A stretch of DNA of 64,000 nucleotides from Rhizobium ecuadorense (GTDB lineage Bacteria; Pseudomonadota; Alphaproteobacteria; Rhizobiales; Rhizobiaceae): the NCBI RefSeq assembly GCF_001187535.1, contig NZ_LFIO01001075.1, forward strand, positions 166,163-230,162, read 5' to 3'. The position numbers were made by a program, and so were the translations under genes. The notes below the pieces were generated by a model. That model saw nothing but the letters and a program-made list of their open reading frames with translations, was not told the origin of the DNA and ran no database searches. Below, in pieces: positions 52,682 to 61,419 of this stretch (the first letter of the stretch is position 1; each line of letters begins with the position of its first letter).

Positions 52682-53926
52682 ATGGCACCCGTGCTTGGAA
52701 ACTGGACGAGCCGCGCCTATCACCGCGGCTGGCTGCTCGCCCAGGCAAACGGCCTCTTCGATTTCTTCCAGCATAATTCGCTGAACCCCAAGGGCGGCTT
52801 CTACGATCTCGACGACAGCGGCAGGCCGCTTGACGCCGAGGGCCAGGTGCGCGGCATCCATATCGCCGCGCGCGCGGTGCATTGCTTCTCGATCGGCACG
52901 CTGCTCGGCCGCCCGGGTGCGAGCGACCTCGTCGACCACGGCATGGACTATCTCTGGAACCATCATCGCGACCGCAAAAACGGCGGCTATTTCTGGTCGC
53001 TGAACAATGACGGCCCGGTCGATACCACCAAGCAGGGTTATGGCCACGCTTTCGTGCTGCTGGCCGCCTCCTCCGCCAAGACGATCGGCCATCCGCTGGC
53101 CGACGGCATGCTGTCCGACATCACCGAAATCCTCAACAGCAGGTTCTGGGAACCGCGCCACGGCGCCATCGCCGAGGAATTCACCGCCGACTGGCAGCCG
53201 CTCGACGGCGGCGCCTATCGCGGCCAGAACTCCAACATGCACCTGACCGAAGCGCTGATGGCCGCCTTCGAAGCATCAGGCGACCGGGACTACCTGACCA
53301 AGGCCGAAAGCATCGCCGATCTCGTCATCCGCCGGCAGGCGGGCTCGGTCGATTGGCGCGTCGCCGAGCATTTCGACGCCGACTGGAAGCTCGACAAGCA
53401 ATATTATCATCCGAACGAAATGTTCCGCCCGGCCGGCACGACGCCCGGCCACTGGCTGGAATGGGCCCGCCTCATCCTGCAGCTCTGGGTGCTCGGCGGC
53501 AAACGCATCGAATGGATGCCGGATGCGGCCAAGGCGCTCTTCGAGCAGTCGATGGCGCTCGGCTGGGACAATGACAAGGGCGGCTTCTTCTATACGCTCG
53601 ACTGGGACGACAAGCCCGCCAAGCGTAACAAGCTCTGGTGGCCGGCCTGCGAGGGTGCTGCCGCAGCCCACTTCCTCAACGAGCATCTGCCGAGCGACGA
53701 CCACGAGGAATGCTACCGCAAGATTTGGAACGTGATCGAACGCGCCTTCATCGACCACAGGAATGGCGGCTGGCACGAGGAACTGACGGAAGACCTCGTT
53801 CCCGCCCATTCGCTCTTCCCCGGCAAGGGCGACATCTACCATGCCCTGCAGGCCTGCCTCATCCCGCTTTTCCCGGCAACCGGCAGCCTGACGAAGGGCA
53901 TCACCGAAGCCGGCGGCAAGCTCTAA
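52682..53926 (+). CDS. AGE family epimerase/isomerase
   Basis: A 414-residue (alpha/alpha)6-barrel enzyme of the N-acylglucosamine 2-epimerase/mannose isomerase family. Characteristic segments are KGGFYDLDDSG, HIAARAVHCFSIG, NSNMHLTEALMAAFEA and WWPACEGAAAAHFLNEH, whose His and Glu residues line the active site. D-mannose isomerase or cellobiose-epimerase-like activity is likely. The ATG at 52682 has a strong GGAGGAAA site; the frame opens earlier at 52568 but that part lies over the promoter. The stop codon is inside a repeat element. Confidence 0.88.
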   Translation: MAPVLGNWTSRAYHRGWLLAQANGLFDFFQHNSLNPKGGFYDLDDSGRPLDAEGQVRGIHIAARAVHCFSIGTLLGRPGASDLVDHGMDYLWNHHRDRKNGGYFWSLNNDGPVDTTKQGYGHAFVLLAASSAKTIGHPLADGMLSDITEILNSRFWEPRHGAIAEEFTADWQPLDGGAYRGQNSNMHLTEALMAAFEASGDRDYLTKAESIADLVIRRQAGSVDWRVAEHFDADWKLDKQYYHPNEMFRPAGTTPGHWLEWARLILQLWVLGGKRIEWMPDAAKALFEQSMALGWDNDKGGFFYTLDWDDKPAKRNKLWWPACEGAAAAHFLNEHLPSDDHEECYRKIWNVIERAFIDHRNGGWHEELTEDLVPAHSLFPGKGDIYHALQACLIPLFPATGSLTKGITEAGGKL

Positions 53927-54022
53927 AGCGTGTCGCAATCTTTCAGATCGCTTGTCACGCTTTAGGTCTTTGTGTGCGCATGTCTTTATCGCAAAACCGC
54001 TGCACACTTTTGCGAGACATGC
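53924..54022. repeat. Rhizobial composite palindromic repeat
   Basis: Two adjacent inverted repeats: TAAAGCGTG/CACGCTTTA (53924-53964) and GCATGTC...GCAAAA/TTTTGC...GACATGC (53978-54022). I recognise closely related blocks as a common rhizobial intergenic repeat. The first arm contains the TAA stop of the AGE gene. Confidence 0.65.
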
Positions 54023-54030
54023 TCTGAGGC

Positions 54031-54654
54031 TCAGTAACCCGGCGCCCGCAATTCGGCCGCCGGGTTGCGCTGGAACCATTCGACATCCTCGTTGACGCGG
54101 TCGAGTTCGTCCTGCACGTCGCGCTGGTCGCGGCGGATGTCGTGCATGTCGTCTTCCAGATCCTCGATCCGCCGGCGCAATTCCGACCTGTCGCCGTCCT
54201 TCGCATCCTTCAGCCTGTCGGAAAGCTGGTCGATCTCAGCCTCCTTGGTGCTGTAGTCGTTCTGCATCGAGTTGAAGCGCTCCTGCAGCCCGTGCTGCTT
54301 GGCTCCGAGATTGAAGCCGCGCAGGAAGCCCGAAGCGGTTTCCGGCGGGCAGACATTGGCATAGCCGCTGCCAGCCTGGCCGCGCGCCAGGCCGCTCAGC
54401 GGCGTGCAGTAGCGCACCAGCCCGGACTGATATCCCTGGAACCAGATCGTCTGATCCGGCACGATCTTCACCCGCTCGCAGGATTTCGCATGCGCGGCAA
54501 AGCGCTGCTGCGGCTCGTAGCCCGCCGCACCGTCGCTCTCGCCGATCACCCGCCAGTCGGCGGCCACACATTCCTCCTTGGAGAGCGTGTTGCAGGAGGC
54601 AAGGAGAAGGCCGAAGCCGGCAACAGCGGCAAGCGCAAGGAAGAGGCGGATCAT
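54031..54654 (-). CDS. DUF2799 lipoprotein with C-terminal coiled coil
   Basis: A 207-residue lipoprotein: signal peptide ending LLASC (Cys21), then DUF2799 (DWRVIGESDGAAGY, GYQSGLVRYC, GFLRGFNLGAKQHGLQ). Residues about 130-200 form a charged coiled coil (Glu/Asp/Arg/Lys heptads). The function of the family is unknown; the coiled coil suggests oligomerisation or envelope tethering (inference). Confidence 0.83.
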   Translation of the reverse strand: MIRLFLALAAVAGFGLLLASCNTLSKEECVAADWRVIGESDGAAGYEPQQRFAAHAKSCERVKIVPDQTIWFQGYQSGLVRYCTPLSGLARGQAGSGYANVCPPETASGFLRGFNLGAKQHGLQERFNSMQNDYSTKEAEIDQLSDRLKDAKDGDRSELRRRIEDLEDDMHDIRRDQRDVQDELDRVNEDVEWFQRNPAAELRAPGY

Positions 54655-54782
54655 GGCGTCCCGGGGAGTTGAGGAAGGCGATGCCGCACCTTAACCACAG
54701 GACAAGCCCGCGTCACCGGAGCGGCGACGCGATTTTGCACTTTTCATGGCTTTTTTCTGTCGAAATTACGGCAGAAACCCAC

Positions 54783-55277
54783 TCAGAGCGGAGCGAGCCG
54801 CAGCGTATCCAGGTCCTTCGCCAGCATCAGCGCCAGCGCCTCGACCGCGAGATTATGGTCGTCGCGCTGCGGCAGGCCGGAGACGGTGACCGCGCCGATG
54901 CAGCCGGTGCCCTTGACGTTGATCGGGAAACTGCCGCCATGCGGCGCATAATCGGCGCCGGAAAGCCCGTTATCCTCGACCGTCTTGCCGTCCTTGCCGA
55001 GCTTCAGGCCGGAGGCATAGCTGCTGCGGAAATAGCGCAGCACCATGTTGCGTTTGCGGCGAACCCAATTGACATTATCGGGCGTCACCCCCGGCAGCGC
55101 GGCATAGAAGACCGGCATCGAATGCAGGGTCACATCGATCGCAATCCCGAGGCCGCGCTCGGTGGCGAGTTCCTGCAGGAGCTTGCCGAGCTGCCATGCC
55201 GTCGTCAGGTCGAAGGCATCGAAGCTCAGCGCTTTTTCCTGCTCCGCGATCCGGTTGAGATCGTCGTCGAGTGTCAT
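54783..55277 (-). CDS. UPF0303 / heme-degrading-domain-like protein
   Basis: A 164-residue HbpS/GlcG-fold protein of the UPF0303 family (QEKALSFDAFDLTTAWQLG, GLSGADYAPHGGSFPI, GCIGAVTVSGLPQRDDH). No catalytic role is established. Last gene downstream of the racemase/flavin-reductase operon (88-bp gap), with GAGGAG upstream of the ATG at 55277. Confidence 0.8.
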   Translation of the reverse strand: MTLDDDLNRIAEQEKALSFDAFDLTTAWQLGKLLQELATERGLGIAIDVTLHSMPVFYAALPGVTPDNVNWVRRKRNMVLRYFRSSYASGLKLGKDGKTVEDNGLSGADYAPHGGSFPINVKGTGCIGAVTVSGLPQRDDHNLAVEALALMLAKDLDTLRLAPL

Positions 55278-55365
55278 GATAAGGCGCTCCTCTGCCGCAA
55301 TGATCCGTTGCAGACCATTCTCGCGAGAGGCGAAAAAGTAAAGCAAAACTTGGATCTGCCCCAGC

Positions 55366-55977
55366 TCAGAGCTTCGGCGTCAGCATCTCGAAACGGTCGC
55401 GCGTTGTGGCGCAGGTATCGCCACCGAGCCGCGCAATGGCATCGACGGCGGCCGGATCGACATGCAGCCGTTCCGGATCGACGACGCCGTCGCGGTAATG
55501 CGCGTAGACGATCTCGCCCATGACGATCTGCCGCGAGCGGCCGAGCTCCAGCGTCACATGCCGCCGGCATTCGAAGGCGGCCGGCGCCTCGGCAATCCAG
55601 GGCGAAGCCACCTTCTCCCCCGCCATCGCCGTCAATCCCGCTTGCTTCAGCTCGTCGACACCGCGCGGATATTTGGCGCCGCAAACATGCATCGCCTCGG
55701 CGATGGCGAAAGACACGATATTGACCGTGAAGACCTCGGTCATGCGGATATTGTGGCCGGTGTCCTTGAATGACATGTCGGCATTGTTCTCGACGCCGAT
55801 CGCCAGAATCGGCGGATCGGCCGACAGGCAGTTGAAGAAGCTGAATGGGGCGGCGTTGATCCGGCCGTGTTCATCGACCGTCGTCACCAGCGCGATCGGT
55901 CGCGGAATGATCGTGCCGATCATCAGCTTGTAACGCTGGCGCTCGGAAAGCTCTGTGAAGTCGAAGGAAACGGCCAT
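55366..55977 (-). CDS. Flavin reductase family protein (FMN-binding split barrel)
   Basis: A 203-residue protein of the flavin-reductase-like family (IGTIIPRPIALVTTVDEHGRINAAPFSFFN). Binds FMN and may supply reduced flavin or act as an oxygenase. Three bases separate it from the racemase gene upstream, so it belongs to the ABC/racemase operon. No partner monooxygenase gene is seen nearby. Confidence 0.85.
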   Translation of the reverse strand: MAVSFDFTELSERQRYKLMIGTIIPRPIALVTTVDEHGRINAAPFSFFNCLSADPPILAIGVENNADMSFKDTGHNIRMTEVFTVNIVSFAIAEAMHVCGAKYPRGVDELKQAGLTAMAGEKVASPWIAEAPAAFECRRHVTLELGRSRQIVMGEIVYAHYRDGVVDPERLHVDPAAVDAIARLGGDTCATTRDRFEMLTPKL

Positions 55978-55980
55978 GGC

Positions 55981-56715
55981 TCAGCCGGCCAGCGAGAAGG
56001 CGCTCATCGCGCCGGTGAAGGGTTTTGGCAGCGGCGAGGCGTAGGAGCCGCGCTTGCTCGTGGAAAGCCCGAGCGAGACCAGCGCCTCGGCCTGCTTGAC
56101 GGCGGCTGCGACGCCGTCAATGACGGGCACGCCGTAAATATCCTGCAATTCCCTAGCCAGATCCGTCATGCCGGCGCAGCCGAGCACGATCGCCTCGGCA
56201 CCGTCTTCTTCCAGCGCCCGCTCGATCTCGGCCCTGAGCTTGCAGATTGCGCCCGATGCCGCATCTTCGAGCTCCAGCACCGGAATGTCGGAGGCGCGCA
56301 CCTTGGCGCGCTCGCCCATGCCGTAGCGGCGCACCAGATTGTCGATCAGCACCCGCGAGCGCTCCAGCGTCGTCACCACGGTAAAGCGCTGCGCCAGGAA
56401 GCCGGCCGTTGCGACGGCGGATTCGCAAAGCCCGAGGATCGGCACGTCGGCAAAGCTGCGCGCCGCTTCAAGGCCGGTATCGTCGAAGCAGGCGATGACG
56501 GCCGCGTCATAGCCCGCCACCTGCCGCTCCTTCAGTTCGGAAAGCAGGCCGGGGATCGCCAGCGCCCCATCGTAATGGCCTTCGATGGAAACAGGCCCCA
56601 TTTGCGAAGTGGCGGCGATGATTTCCGTGCCGGACGCGGCCACCGCGCGCGCGGCAGTGGCGGCCTTCTCGGTCATGGAGGCCGTGGTGTTCGGATTGAC
56701 GATGAGAATGCGCAT
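55981..56715 (-). CDS. Aspartate/glutamate racemase family protein (hydantoin/allantoin-racemase-like)
   Basis: A 244-residue cofactor-independent racemase with two catalytic cysteines, Cys76 (VIACFDDTG) and Cys180 (VLGCAGMTD). The spacing and LIVNPNTTASMTEK start match hydantoin and allantoin racemases rather than glutamate racemase. One base separates it from the permease gene. With an ABC importer and a flavin reductase it suggests uptake and conversion of a hydantoin-like N-heterocycle (inference). Confidence 0.85.
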   Translation of the reverse strand: MRILIVNPNTTASMTEKAATAARAVAASGTEIIAATSQMGPVSIEGHYDGALAIPGLLSELKERQVAGYDAAVIACFDDTGLEAARSFADVPILGLCESAVATAGFLAQRFTVVTTLERSRVLIDNLVRRYGMGERAKVRASDIPVLELEDAASGAICKLRAEIERALEEDGAEAIVLGCAGMTDLARELQDIYGVPVIDGVAAAVKQAEALVSLGLSTSKRGSYASPLPKPFTGAMSAFSLAG

Positions 56716-56716
56716 G

Positions 56717-57538
56717 TCAGTTGATCTTTGCCTGCCGCCGGCCGAGCATGATCATGATGCCGAGCGCGATGAGAATGATGGTGAAGGAAAACAGTGTCGT
56801 CACTGTGCCGAGCGCATAGAGCACCGGCGTCGTGACATTGGTGGTCATGCCGTAGATTTCGAGCGGCAGCGTGTTGTAGCTGCCCGAGGTCATCAGCGTG
56901 CGGGCGAATTCGTCATAGGAGAGCGTGAAGCCGAATAGGCCGACGCCGATCAGGCTTGGCGCGATCATCGGCAGCACGACATGGCGGAAGGTCTGCCAGG
57001 AGCTGGCGCCGAGGTCGCGCGCCGCCTCCTCATAGGCCGGCGAGAAGCGGTTGAAGACGGCAAACATGATCAGCACGCCGAAGGGCAGCGTCCAGGTGAG
57101 ATGCGCGCCGAAGGCCGAGGAATACCAGGCGGGCTTCAGCCCTCCCTCCTGGAAGACGACGCCGATGCCGAGCGAGACGATGATCGACGGCACCACGAGG
57201 CTGGCGACCGTGGCATAGAACAGCGCAGTCGAGCCGCGGAAACGGCGGCGGAAGGCAAGGCCGGCAAGCAGCGACACCGTGACGGTCACGACCATCACCA
57301 TCAGCCCGAGGGTGAAGGACCGGCGGAAAGAGGCGCCGAAATCGCCGACCGCCTGCTTTTCGAACAGGTTGAAGAACCAGTGGGTGGAAACGCCGTTCAT
57401 CGGGAAGGTCAGGCCGCCGTCCGGCCCCTGGAAGGAGAGGATCAGGATCGCCGAGAGCGGGCCGTAGAGGAACAGCACGAAGACGGCGAAGAAGATCGCC
57501 AGCAGATAGAATTCGAGGCCGCGTTTTTCGTGGTTCAT
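56717..57538 (-). CDS. ABC transporter permease (PotC type)
   Basis: A 273-residue inner-membrane permease with six helices; coupling loop EEAARDLGASSWQTFRHVVLPMIAPSLIG. Polyamine-type (PotBC) layout. One-base gaps on both sides mark tight translational coupling with the racemase and the other permease. Confidence 0.87.
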   Translation of the reverse strand: MNHEKRGLEFYLLAIFFAVFVLFLYGPLSAILILSFQGPDGGLTFPMNGVSTHWFFNLFEKQAVGDFGASFRRSFTLGLMVMVVTVTVSLLAGLAFRRRFRGSTALFYATVASLVVPSIIVSLGIGVVFQEGGLKPAWYSSAFGAHLTWTLPFGVLIMFAVFNRFSPAYEEAARDLGASSWQTFRHVVLPMIAPSLIGVGLFGFTLSYDEFARTLMTSGSYNTLPLEIYGMTTNVTTPVLYALGTVTTLFSFTIILIALGIMIMLGRRQAKIN

Positions 57539-57539
57539 C

Positions 57540-58454
57540 TCAAAGCTCCTTGCGGATGTCGACGACGCGCAGGATGGCCGCGACCATCAGGAGCACCACG
57601 GCCAGCAGCACCACGGCATTGGCGGCAGCGGCCGGATATTGCAGCAGCGACATCTGGTTCTTCATCATCAGCGCCACCGAGGCGCTCTGGCCACCGGACA
57701 TCACCTGCACCGTCGAAAAATCGGCCATGACGAGGGTGACGACGAAGATCGAGCCGATCGCCATGCCGGGCTTGGCGAGCGGAATGACGACGTTCCACAG
57801 CACCTGCCAGCCCGACGCGCCGGCATCGCGCGCCGCCTCGAATAGCGACCGGTCGATGCGCATCAGCGTGTTGAAGATCGGCGTCACCATGAACAGCGTA
57901 TAGAGATGCACCATCGCAAGCACGACGGCAAAATCGGAATAGAGCAGCCATTCGATCGGCTGCGGGATGATACCCATCTTGATCAGCGACGAATTGACGA
58001 GGCCATTGCGCCCGAGCACCGGGATCCACGAGATCATGCGGATGATGTTCGAGGTCATGAACGGCACGGTGCAGACAAGGAAGAGGATCATCTGCGTCGA
58101 GGTCTTGCGGATGTGGAAGGCCAGGAAATAGGCAACCCAGAAACCGATGAGAAGCGTCAGCCCCCAGACGATGGCGGTGAATTTCAGCGTGTTGAGATAG
58201 GTCTTCCACGTCACCCATGAACCGAGCGTATCGGTGTAGTTCATGGTGAGAAAATCGGGATAGAGGCCGGCGAAATCATAATCCCAGAAGCTGACGACCG
58301 CGATCATGGCGATCGGCAGCAGGAAGAAGAAACCGAGAATGGCGATCAGCGGTGTCGCCTGGAGATAGGAGATGGCCGAGGGGGAGAGGCGGAAGGCGCG
58401 GCCGCCGCGGGCGCCGTGGCTGCCCTCTTCCGTATCTGCTGCGATGGTTGCCAT
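57540..58454 (-). CDS. ABC transporter permease (PotB type)
   Basis: A 304-residue inner-membrane permease with about six helices; coupling loop EAARDAGASGWQVLWNVVIPLAKPGM. Partner of the 56717 permease. Separated from the binding-protein gene by 267 bp filled with palindromic repeats. Confidence 0.87.
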   Translation of the reverse strand: MATIAADTEEGSHGARGGRAFRLSPSAISYLQATPLIAILGFFFLLPIAMIAVVSFWDYDFAGLYPDFLTMNYTDTLGSWVTWKTYLNTLKFTAIVWGLTLLIGFWVAYFLAFHIRKTSTQMILFLVCTVPFMTSNIIRMISWIPVLGRNGLVNSSLIKMGIIPQPIEWLLYSDFAVVLAMVHLYTLFMVTPIFNTLMRIDRSLFEAARDAGASGWQVLWNVVIPLAKPGMAIGSIFVVTLVMADFSTVQVMSGGQSASVALMMKNQMSLLQYPAAAANAVVLLAVVLLMVAAILRVVDIRKEL

Positions 58455-58495
58455 ATCCGGTTCTCCCTTTATCCATATTCCGGCAGACGAGGGAT

Positions 58496-58543
58496 GCCCC
58501 TCATCCGCCTGCCGGCACCTTCTCCCCGCAGGCGGGGAGAAGG
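58496..58543. repeat. RIME-type half element
   Basis: GCCCCTCATCCGCCTGCCGG followed by a 12-base hairpin CCTTCTCCCCGC-AG-GCGGGGAGAAGG (58518-58543). Half of the 137-bp element at 29014. Confidence 0.75.
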
Positions 58544-58606
58544 GAAGCGCGGCAGCGCCTTGGCTACCGCGGACCTTGCGTCGGATAGGGAGGGCTCAAA
58601 AAAAGA

Positions 58607-58698
58607 CCCCTCCCCAACCCTCCCCACAAGGGGGAGGGAGTTTCTCTGCCGCAACCTCGCCGGGCTCCCTCCCCCTTGTGGGGAGGGTTGGGGAGGGG
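58607..58698. repeat. Perfect 34-bp inverted repeat
   Basis: Arms at 58607-58640 and 58665-58698 are exact reverse complements, with a 24-base spacer. Each arm also folds on itself (CCTCCCC/GGGGGAGG). It lies in the binding-protein/permease gap; a second class of repeat next to the RIME half element. Confidence 0.85.
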
Positions 58699-58721
58699 AA
58701 AGCGGCACACGCCGACCTGCA

Positions 58722-60020
58722 TCAGGCGGCGATGAACTCGTTCCAGCGGCGGACCATGTAGCGGTCTTCGTCCATCACCGAGTTCCAGCAGGCGACGGCG
58801 CCCATGCGGGCTTCGAAGGAACCGCCGTCGCGGACGGCTCCGGCCTTTTCCATGACCTTGCCCTCAGGCGACAGGATATCGCCCTGCGCCGCCTTGCCCT
58901 CGATCCAGTAGCCCCATTCGTCAGCCGACATGAAGTTCTTGGCGGTGTCCATGCAGGCGGAATAGTAGCCCTGGCGGTTGAGATAGCCGCCGACCCAGCC
59001 TGATGTGTACCAGTTGATGTACTCGTAAGCCGCGTCGAGCTCGGCGCCCTTCAGATGCGAGGCAAGGCCGAGACCGCCGCCCCAGGCGCGGTAGCCTTCC
59101 TTGAGCGGCTGGAAGGTGCAGGCGATGCCCTTGGAGCGGACGGCGGCAACGGCCGGCGACCACATCGACTGGATGACGACTTCGCCCGAGGCCATCAGGT
59201 TGACCGACTCGTCGAACGACTTCCAGAAGGCGCGGAACTGGCCCTCGCCCTTGGTCTTGATCAGGAATTCGATCGTCTTGTCGATCTCTTCCTTGGTCAT
59301 GTTGCCCTTGTCGGCATATTTGATCTTGCCGGAGGCCTCCATGATCATCGCGGCATCCATGATGCCGATCGACGGAATGTTGAGGATAGCGGTCTTGCCC
59401 TTGAAGGCCGGATCGAGAATATCGGCCCAGCTGGTGATCGGACGGCCGGTGAGATCGGGACGGATGCCGAGCGTGTCGGCATTGTAGATGGTCGGAACCA
59501 TCGTCATCCACTGCGTCGGCTCCTTGGCGAATTTCTTGGAACCCTGCGCCTCGACGAAGCCGACCGTGTGCGGCGCCGTGCCCTGGGCGATGACGCTGTC
59601 CGGCTTCAGCTTGCCGTTGATGAACAGCGGCACGATCTTGTCGTAATATTTCAGCTTCTTGACGTCCATCGGCTGCAGCACGCCTGTCGGGAACACCTTC
59701 TTGGCGATCCAGTATTCGATATCGGCAATGTCGTAGCTGTCGGGCTGGGTGACGGCGCGCTGGGCGGCGGCGTCGGAATCGGTCGCCGTCATCTCCAGCG
59801 TGATGCCGAGATCGGCCTTGCACTTTTCGGCGATGGCATTGATGTTCGAGACGCCGGTGCCGAACTGGCGAAGCGTGATGTTCGTCTTCGCCCAGATTGT
59901 CGGGAAGCCGGTGATCACGCCGGAGCCGGCGATGGCGCCGACGGCGGCAGCCCCCGTCTTCAGCAGCGTGCGGCGGGAAAGACCCTTCCCAGCCTTGGTC
60001 GATGTGGTTTCAGTCGTCAT
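58722..60020 (-). CDS. ABC transporter substrate-binding protein with Tat signal (PotD-like)
   Basis: A 432-residue periplasmic binding protein exported by the Tat system: twin-arginine LSRRTLLKTGAAAVGA (Arg16-Arg17). The mature part has the polyamine/putrescine SBP pattern (ITSWADILDPAFKGKTAIL, WSPAVAAVRSKG, AYEYINWYTSGW). The ATG at 60020 has AGGGGAA upstream; the frame is open to 60272 without a plausible start. Confidence 0.88.
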   Translation of the reverse strand: MTTETTSTKAGKGLSRRTLLKTGAAAVGAIAGSGVITGFPTIWAKTNITLRQFGTGVSNINAIAEKCKADLGITLEMTATDSDAAAQRAVTQPDSYDIADIEYWIAKKVFPTGVLQPMDVKKLKYYDKIVPLFINGKLKPDSVIAQGTAPHTVGFVEAQGSKKFAKEPTQWMTMVPTIYNADTLGIRPDLTGRPITSWADILDPAFKGKTAILNIPSIGIMDAAMIMEASGKIKYADKGNMTKEEIDKTIEFLIKTKGEGQFRAFWKSFDESVNLMASGEVVIQSMWSPAVAAVRSKGIACTFQPLKEGYRAWGGGLGLASHLKGAELDAAYEYINWYTSGWVGGYLNRQGYYSACMDTAKNFMSADEWGYWIEGKAAQGDILSPEGKVMEKAGAVRDGGSFEARMGAVACWNSVMDEDRYMVRRWNEFIAA

Positions 60021-60064
60021 GTCAGTTCCCCTTTTTGTTGATGCGGAAGGATGGTTGGTGATGG

Positions 60065-61156
60065 TCATGCGGAAGAGCGGCCGAGAAGCACGGCATCCTC
60101 GAGCGCCCAGCTGAGCGCAACGGCATCGCCGACAGAAACCGGCCGGGCGAAATAGTCGCTGTCGTCTGATATGACGGTGAAGTCGTCGCTGCCGGCGCCG
60201 ATAACGGTGATCTTCACCGAGGAGCCGCGATATTCGACGTTGGAGACGGTGCCGTTGAAGCCGAGCGTCCATTCCGTCGCCACCTGCAGGCGCACGCGGT
60301 CGGTGCGGATGCCGATATCGACCGGTTCGCCGACCTCCCTGCCTGCCCCGCGCACGGAAAAGCTCTGCCCCTCCGGCACAGTCATGACGAGCACGCCGTT
60401 GTCGCTTGAGGTCACCCGGCCGCTGAGCACGTTGTGATCGCCCATGAAGCGGGCGACGAAGGCGGTTGCCGGCTTCTCAAACACTTCGCGGGGCGCAGCC
60501 GCCTGCTCGATCCGGCCGTCATTCATGATGACCATGATATCGGCGAGCGCCATCGCCTCTTCCTGGCTGTGGGTGACATGGACGAAGGTGATACCGAGCG
60601 ACTTCTGCAGTTTCTTGAGTTCGGCGCGCATGCGGATCTTCAGGAATGGATCGAGCGCCGACAGCGGCTCGTCGAGCAGCAGCGCCTCCGGATCGGTGAT
60701 CAGCGCGCGCGCCAGCGCCACACGCTGCTGCTGGCCGCCGGAAAGCTGGGCCGGGCGCCTGGAGGCATAGGGCTCCATCTGCATCAGCTTCAGCAGGTCG
60801 AGCGCCTTGGCCCGCCGCTCGGCCTTGTCGACGCCCTTCATCTTCAGGCTGAAGGCGACATTGTCGATGAGATCGAGATGCGGAAACAGCGCATAGGACT
60901 GGAACATCATCGCCGTGCCGCGCCTGGCCGGCGGAAAATCGGTGACAACAGTATTGCCGAGCCGGATATCGCCCGACGAAATGCTCTCATGGCCGGCAAT
61001 CATGCGCAGCGTCGAGGTCTTGCCGCAGCCCGATGGGCCGAGGAAGCAGCAATAGGCGCCGGCCGGAATTTTCAGGCTGATGGCATGGACGGCCGTTGTC
61101 GCCCCATAGACCTTCGAAACGGATACTATATCGATCTCTGCCGCTTTCGACATCAT
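60065..61156 (-). CDS. ABC transporter ATP-binding protein (PotA type)
   Basis: A 363-residue ATPase with Walker A GPSGCGKTS, MFQSYALFPHLDL, LSGGQQQR, LLLDEPLSALD and VTHSQEEA, then a TOBE domain (RTDRVRLQ to NVEYRGSSVKITV). First gene of the operon, reading into SBP, two permeases, racemase and flavin reductase. The ATG at 61156 or the adjacent one at 61153 could be used; GGGGAAGG lies just upstream. Confidence 0.88.
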   Translation of the reverse strand: MMSKAAEIDIVSVSKVYGATTAVHAISLKIPAGAYCCFLGPSGCGKTSTLRMIAGHESISSGDIRLGNTVVTDFPPARRGTAMMFQSYALFPHLDLIDNVAFSLKMKGVDKAERRAKALDLLKLMQMEPYASRRPAQLSGGQQQRVALARALITDPEALLLDEPLSALDPFLKIRMRAELKKLQKSLGITFVHVTHSQEEAMALADIMVIMNDGRIEQAAAPREVFEKPATAFVARFMGDHNVLSGRVTSSDNGVLVMTVPEGQSFSVRGAGREVGEPVDIGIRTDRVRLQVATEWTLGFNGTVSNVEYRGSSVKITVIGAGSDDFTVISDDSDYFARPVSVGDAVALSWALEDAVLLGRSSA

Positions 61157-61324
61157 GCCTTCCCCTGTTTGGAAAAGACGATGCATCTGCCGTGCCAGAT
61201 TCCGTTTCACCGACCAAACCATTGTGAAAAAACGGTTTTATCGACGATCCATCCGCGAGGTAAAATTATGGGCTAGGCAGTGTCTGCACATGATTTAGGC
61301 TTTCGTGCTCAATTTGTGCAGAAA

Positions 61325-61336
61325 ATCGTATACAAT
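61325..61336. promoter_or_regulatory. GntR-type operator between divergent ATPase and GntR genes
   Basis: ATCGTATACAAT, a near-palindrome around GTATAC of the form bound by many FadR/FCD-type GntR regulators. A related site (10/12) is at 39542. Confidence 0.55.
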
Positions 61337-61419
61337 TCCGCCGGCGTTTCGGGCACAAATTCCGTTTAACTTTTGCCGCGAAGCCGGATATGGTTTGCCC
61401 GCCATCAGGGAATGATTTC

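Noticed and set aside
58496..58698. Possible CRISPR array
   Set aside because: Only two inverted arms and a RIME half element, not regularly spaced direct repeats; no cas genes in the window.
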